This document shows positions 60,850 to 64,000 of a DNA stretch of 64,000 nucleotides, in pieces. Position numbers and translations under genes: made by a program. Location of the stretch: NCBI RefSeq assembly GCF_008693185.1, contig NZ_VXKN01000002.1, positions 248,001 to 312,000 on the forward strand, given 5' to 3'. Source of the stretch: Acinetobacter qingfengensis. GTDB lineage: Bacteria > Pseudomonadota > Gammaproteobacteria > Pseudomonadales > Moraxellaceae. Numbering within the stretch: position 1 is the first letter of the stretch; the number at the start of each line of letters is the position of its first letter. Below the pieces are notes generated by a model. The model did no database searches, was not told the origin of the DNA, and was given only the letters and a program-made list of their open reading frames with translations.

Positions 60850-61671
60850 TTATTCAGAAGTCGGCACCATATTGCCGTGGTCATCGCCCACAGGCGTTTC
60901 ATTTTGATTTAACAAAACATTGGTTGGGACTTCTGGCTGTTCTGTTGTTTCTGGTTTTGCAAAAATGGAGTCCAATTTTGCAACTAGCCTTGTCATTTTG
61001 GTTAGATCAGTACGTCCACCGCATTTATCATCCCATTTGCAAGCTTGATCCAGAAAATCGCTTGCTCGTGTTGCATGAACAAAGTCGACTAACTCTTCAC
61101 CTGTGATTAATCGCATCTCAGCTTTACCAAGTGCTAAATAAAGTTTTGCTTTAACTTCATCCGGCATATCACGTTTTGATTTATCCAGTGTTTCATCAGT
61201 AATCAAACTTTCAAGCCGTTCCAGAATGGTGATATCAATAGCGACATCTGTTTTAAGTACTTTTAAAAATGCTTCTGAAATTTCTTCTGTAATGAAGCAT
61301 GCTTCGCTACGCTCAAAGCGATCAGGAAGTTTTAAATCGTGTTCAAGTACATATTCGGCAATATCAAGTGCAAATTCATAATCAGCAATATCAATCGCCC
61401 AAACTAGAACTTGAGTAACGACTTCGTCCTGTACACCCGGTTTTACTTCCAGAATGCCTTGAATATAAGGCTTGTAATTTGGAACAAGCTGGCGTTTTAG
61501 CTCAACTTTGTTCTGTTTGGACTGGATCTGCTTAAGACGGGCTTTATCGCTATTGAGTTGTAATAGTTGCTGTTCATAAGCATTGGTATTTTGCATCGTT
61601 CCGAACTCCGCAGCCGTTTCAGCTGCGGATTTGGCTTGATGCTGTTGGAAGTGCTTTCGAGCCAAGTTCAT
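60850..61671 (-). CDS. M: Terminase small subunit gpM (endonuclease)
   Basis: 273 residues. The opening NLARKHFQQHQAK and WAIDIADYEFALDIAEYVLEHDL match P2 gpM, which cuts cos during packaging. The C-terminal 60 residues are low-complexity and variable. A 98-base gap before L holds no gene. Confidence 0.92.
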   Translation of the reverse strand: MNLARKHFQQHQAKSAAETAAEFGTMQNTNAYEQQLLQLNSDKARLKQIQSKQNKVELKRQLVPNYKPYIQGILEVKPGVQDEVVTQVLVWAIDIADYEFALDIAEYVLEHDLKLPDRFERSEACFITEEISEAFLKVLKTDVAIDITILERLESLITDETLDKSKRDMPDEVKAKLYLALGKAEMRLITGEELVDFVHATRASDFLDQACKWDDKCGGRTDLTKMTRLVAKLDSIFAKPETTEQPEVPTNVLLNQNETPVGDDHGNMVPTSE

Positions 61672-61677
61672 GACAAA

Positions 61678-62688
61678 TTACTCCGCCTGAATTTCGATAT
61701 TTTCAGCCATACAAGCCAGACCAAGATCTTCGATGTAATAATCTTCATTTGATGATTCGTAGTTTTCGACCTGATCACGTTTTGGATTGTCAATTACAGT
61801 TCGACGAATTGCGCCTTCTTGCATGTAAATTGAAAGATTATCGAAAGTTGTGACTAGAATGATGCCTTCAGGGAAAAATGGTATTGAATATACTGGTAGA
61901 TTACCCATGCGTTTTTGACTGATGATGATATCTGCTGCCAGTTTTTCTGTATTTTCCTGATCTTTGTTCACCAGAGGGAAATATTTATCAGAAACTGTTT
62001 TTCGGTTACACATCACTACCAGATCAGGATTATCCTGATGGACTTCATCAATCATTTCATCAACAATATTCATCACTAACGCATCTAGGTTTTTATAATC
62101 GCCTGTTTTACCTACTGTGATTTTATTTTGAACAGTACCTGAACTCATAACTCGCGAGGTATTCTCTTCTCGCATTTTTTGCAACCAGCCTTTATTGACA
62201 TCTTGCAATTTTGGATTGGCAACAATATCGGTATCTGCTGCAATACTTGTACCATTGAAGCCAATCATGATACGGTCAAGAGCCTGGCGTTTAATAATCA
62301 CACCACGGAAACGAGCATAGAAATCTTTAAATTTTGCCCATTGATCCAGTTTTTGATATTTAATTGACGTATCAAAGTCTGTTTTACGGCAAAAATAAAA
62401 TCGGCTATCCAAACCTGTTGGATCTTTAGTTTGACGATCGCTATTATTGGTATTAGTACGTGATGCAATAGGTCGAGAAATTCCAATACCAATGGCCTCA
62501 GCGGATTGTTCATTAACCAAATAAATATTAATTCTTCGCAAAAATTCAGATGATTCCTGAATTCTCTCTTTAAGTTTCTGCTGAACCGATGGCGTTACGG
62601 TAAATTTTTGAGCGACATTTTCAACACCATTGAGCTTGGCTAACTGTGTCATCGCTTTATTAAACTTTAATCGTGTTTCTGGACGCAT
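61678..62688 (-). CDS. N: Major capsid protein gpN
   Basis: 336 residues of the P2 gpN (HK97-fold) family: MRPETRLKFNKAMTQLAKLNG start, DPTGLDSRFYFCRKTDFDT, and GKTGDYKNLDALVMN. P2 N is processed at its N-terminus by gpO, encoded just upstream. Confidence 0.95.
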   Translation of the reverse strand: MRPETRLKFNKAMTQLAKLNGVENVAQKFTVTPSVQQKLKERIQESSEFLRRINIYLVNEQSAEAIGIGISRPIASRTNTNNSDRQTKDPTGLDSRFYFCRKTDFDTSIKYQKLDQWAKFKDFYARFRGVIIKRQALDRIMIGFNGTSIAADTDIVANPKLQDVNKGWLQKMREENTSRVMSSGTVQNKITVGKTGDYKNLDALVMNIVDEMIDEVHQDNPDLVVMCNRKTVSDKYFPLVNKDQENTEKLAADIIISQKRMGNLPVYSIPFFPEGIILVTTFDNLSIYMQEGAIRRTVIDNPKRDQVENYESSNEDYYIEDLGLACMAENIEIQAE

Positions 62689-62733
62689 AATAATTACTCT
62701 AAATTTTGGGATTAAATGGTTTGAGTCAGCTGC

Positions 62734-63570
62734 TTAACAGTCGACTTCACCAATGTCTTGACTAAACTGACTGTTGTTTGACTCTGGACGATTCTGTCCA
62801 CCCGGTTCCTGATCCAGCTTAGTTTTTAAGTCATTAAAATCTTTTTGCAGCTGCTCATGCTGGGTTTTAAGCTGACTGAATTCCTGACCCTGATCTGCGG
62901 TTTGCTGTGCAATCACAAGAATGGCCTGTTCATTTTGTGAAAAATGATCTTGGGTTTGCTGTTGTTGCTGTTCCTGTTTCTTAAACAGATTTTTGACTTT
63001 ATCGACCAGATCACTGGCGAATGATTTATCGTCTTTAACTTCTTCAAACTCCAGGATTGTTTCCTGTGCTGCAGTAAAAATATCATCCGGTCGTAATTTA
63101 CGATCAGCCAATGGATTGACCTGTGCTTTGGCCGCAAATTGCAACATTTCTGTACCCAATGATGCGGGGCTGTCTGTGACAGCCAAACCGACTAAATAAG
63201 CCTGATTGGTTTTTGCAAAATTTGGATCAACTTCAATGGACGTATAAATTTTTTGGTTTTTCTGGTTTAAATCGATCAAATTTTGGTTGGGTTGAATTTG
63301 AGCAAAAAGTGCATCTTTTTCTTCCCCATCAATGGTGACTTTTTCAGTTTTTAAGGCAATCACGTCCCCATAAGCACCAAATGCACTGTCAGGGAAATAA
63401 CTCCGGATATGCTCCACATTGATACGGGCACCGTAAGTATCTGGATTGTAGGTTTTTGCCATTTGCTGAATCCATTCAGCCGAAATTTCACGGCCATCGG
63501 TGGTGTCGCCTGCTACTGCAATTCGAAACCATCTGGATTTAAATTTTTTGGGCTGATTTTTATCGGTCAT
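62734..63570 (-). CDS. O: Capsid scaffold and protease gpO
   Basis: 278 residues from ATG 63570 (P2: 284); the frame extends into the promoter region. The serine protease domain has His in INVEHIRSYFP, Ser in VTDSPASLGTE, and an acidic residue in AGDTTDGREI, matching the P2 triad order. The C-terminal part is a helical scaffold rich in Gln (EQQQQQTQDH), with the usual acidic tail. Confidence 0.92.
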   Translation of the reverse strand: MTDKNQPKKFKSRWFRIAVAGDTTDGREISAEWIQQMAKTYNPDTYGARINVEHIRSYFPDSAFGAYGDVIALKTEKVTIDGEEKDALFAQIQPNQNLIDLNQKNQKIYTSIEVDPNFAKTNQAYLVGLAVTDSPASLGTEMLQFAAKAQVNPLADRKLRPDDIFTAAQETILEFEEVKDDKSFASDLVDKVKNLFKKQEQQQQQTQDHFSQNEQAILVIAQQTADQGQEFSQLKTQHEQLQKDFNDLKTKLDQEPGGQNRPESNNSQFSQDIGEVDC

Positions 63571-63654
63571 TCTGCTGTACCTGTTTAAAGGGATAAGGGC
63601 TATTTCAATAGGTGCAGAATGGGCAATCAGACTGTGTACCTGCAATCTGTTGTA

Positions 63655-63677
63655 GTTGTAAATCAGGCATATACAAC
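63655..63677. promoter_or_regulatory. Late-promoter activator site (Ogr box) 4, between O and P
   Basis: GTTGTA-N11-TACAAC centred at 63666, 96 bases from the O ATG and 81 from the P ATG. A single symmetric dyad can serve both divergent late promoters, equivalent to P2 PO and PP. Confidence 0.75.
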
Positions 63678-63746
63678 TCTGTATAACTGCTAAATGTGTG
63701 ATCACCTGCCAATGTTTGCGAATAAATCGTCAGCAAACCGCAGGAT

Positions 63747-64000
63747 ATGAACGAACTTTCACAATTAGCAAATTTAGAGCTGCTACTCGACAACAAACTC
63801 AAAGCCAAATTTTTATATTGGCTCGGCTGGAAAATTGTCGATATTGCGGAAGCTCTAGATGAGAATGAGCGAACTGTACAGGCTTGGAAAACCCGGGAAG
63901 AATGGGACAAAACCCGACCAGAAAATCGGGTTGAAGAGGCCTTAACGGTCCGATTGATGACAATCACCCTTAAAAATAAAAAATCAAATGGTGACTATAA
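63747..64000 (+). CDS. P: Terminase large subunit gpP, N-terminal part
   Basis: The frame is open from ATG 63747 (AGGA shortly upstream) to the window edge, 84 residues. A helix-turn-helix (FLYWLGWKIVDIAEALDENERTVQAWKTREEWDK) is the start of P2-type terminase ATPase proteins. The ATPase and portal (Q) genes must follow outside the window. Confidence 0.88.
   Translation, partial: MNELSQLANLELLLDNKLKAKFLYWLGWKIVDIAEALDENERTVQAWKTREEWDKTRPENRVEEALTVRLMTITLKNKKSNGDY

Larger units (their letters stand above)
26968..64000. mobile_element. P2-like prophage (left end to window edge, incomplete)
   Basis: From the tRNA fragment to the right edge the gene order is that of P2-type myophages: integrase, replication genes, repressor, ogr, then D U T E FII FI, H, I J W V, S R, lysis, X L M N O, and terminase P diverging. 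All structural genes look intact and full length, so the element may be inducible. Portal gene Q, most of P and the right attachment site lie beyond the window. About 3 kb (37.7-40.6 kb) is an AT-rich accessory insertion. Confidence 0.95.

Overview
The window looks like chromosomal DNA of an Acinetobacter-type gammaproteobacterium. This rests on gene content, modest AT-richness and operon layout, not on a database search. It has three parts: a two-partner secretion locus and a malonate decarboxylase operon (1-11 kb), an organosulfur-scavenging locus under sigma-54 control (11.3-26.7 kb), and most of a P2-like prophage (about 27 kb to the right edge, and beyond it).

Part 1. The N-terminus of a TpsA exoprotein runs off the left edge, preceded by its TpsB outer-membrane transporter. 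A LysR regulator (MdcR-like) converges on a complete minus-strand operon mdcABCDEGHLM. That operon supplies malonate uptake (MdcL/M), an acyl carrier protein (MdcC) with its prosthetic-group assembly enzymes (MdcB/G), the acetyl/malonyl transferases (MdcA/H) and the decarboxylase (MdcD/E). Upstream of mdcA is a 15-bp palindrome of LysR-box form.

Part 2. A minus-strand operon encodes a TonB-dependent receptor, an LLM flavin monooxygenase, a peptide-type ABC importer (lipoprotein, two permeases, fused double ATPase) and an SfnB-type flavoprotein, followed by an aldo/keto reductase. To its right lie two SfnR-like sigma-54 activators without receiver domains and a second SfnB-type gene. Two promoters, ahead of the receptor and ahead of the second SfnB gene, share the same architecture: a palindrome TGTTGAT-N2-ATCAACA about 106 bp from the -12 element, an IHF-like site, then a -24/-12 promoter. 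This defines a small candidate regulon readable directly from sequence.

Part 3. The prophage begins at the 3' fragment of a class II tRNA (attL). Next come the integrase and a minus-strand early operon (exonuclease, SSB, TOPRIM primase-helicase, ribbon-helix-helix proteins), transcribed divergently from a CI-like repressor. A second early block holds hicAB, an Ash-like ORF and small proteins. An accessory island follows, with a DUF4917/SIR2-like protein, a partner, and a divergent secreted/membrane pair. Then come ogr, a com-dam pair resembling Mu com-mom, and the P2 late genes in order D-U-T-E-FII-FI / assembly protein-H-glycanase-like protein-I-J-W-V / S-R-endolysin-holins-X-L-M-N-O, with terminase P starting on the plus strand. 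Four copies of GTTGTA-N11-TACAAC mark the late (Ogr) promoters. A second operator family, ATAGTG-N3-CACTAT, occurs at the repressor promoter and at both ends of the accessory island, suggesting that immunity and cargo genes share a control.
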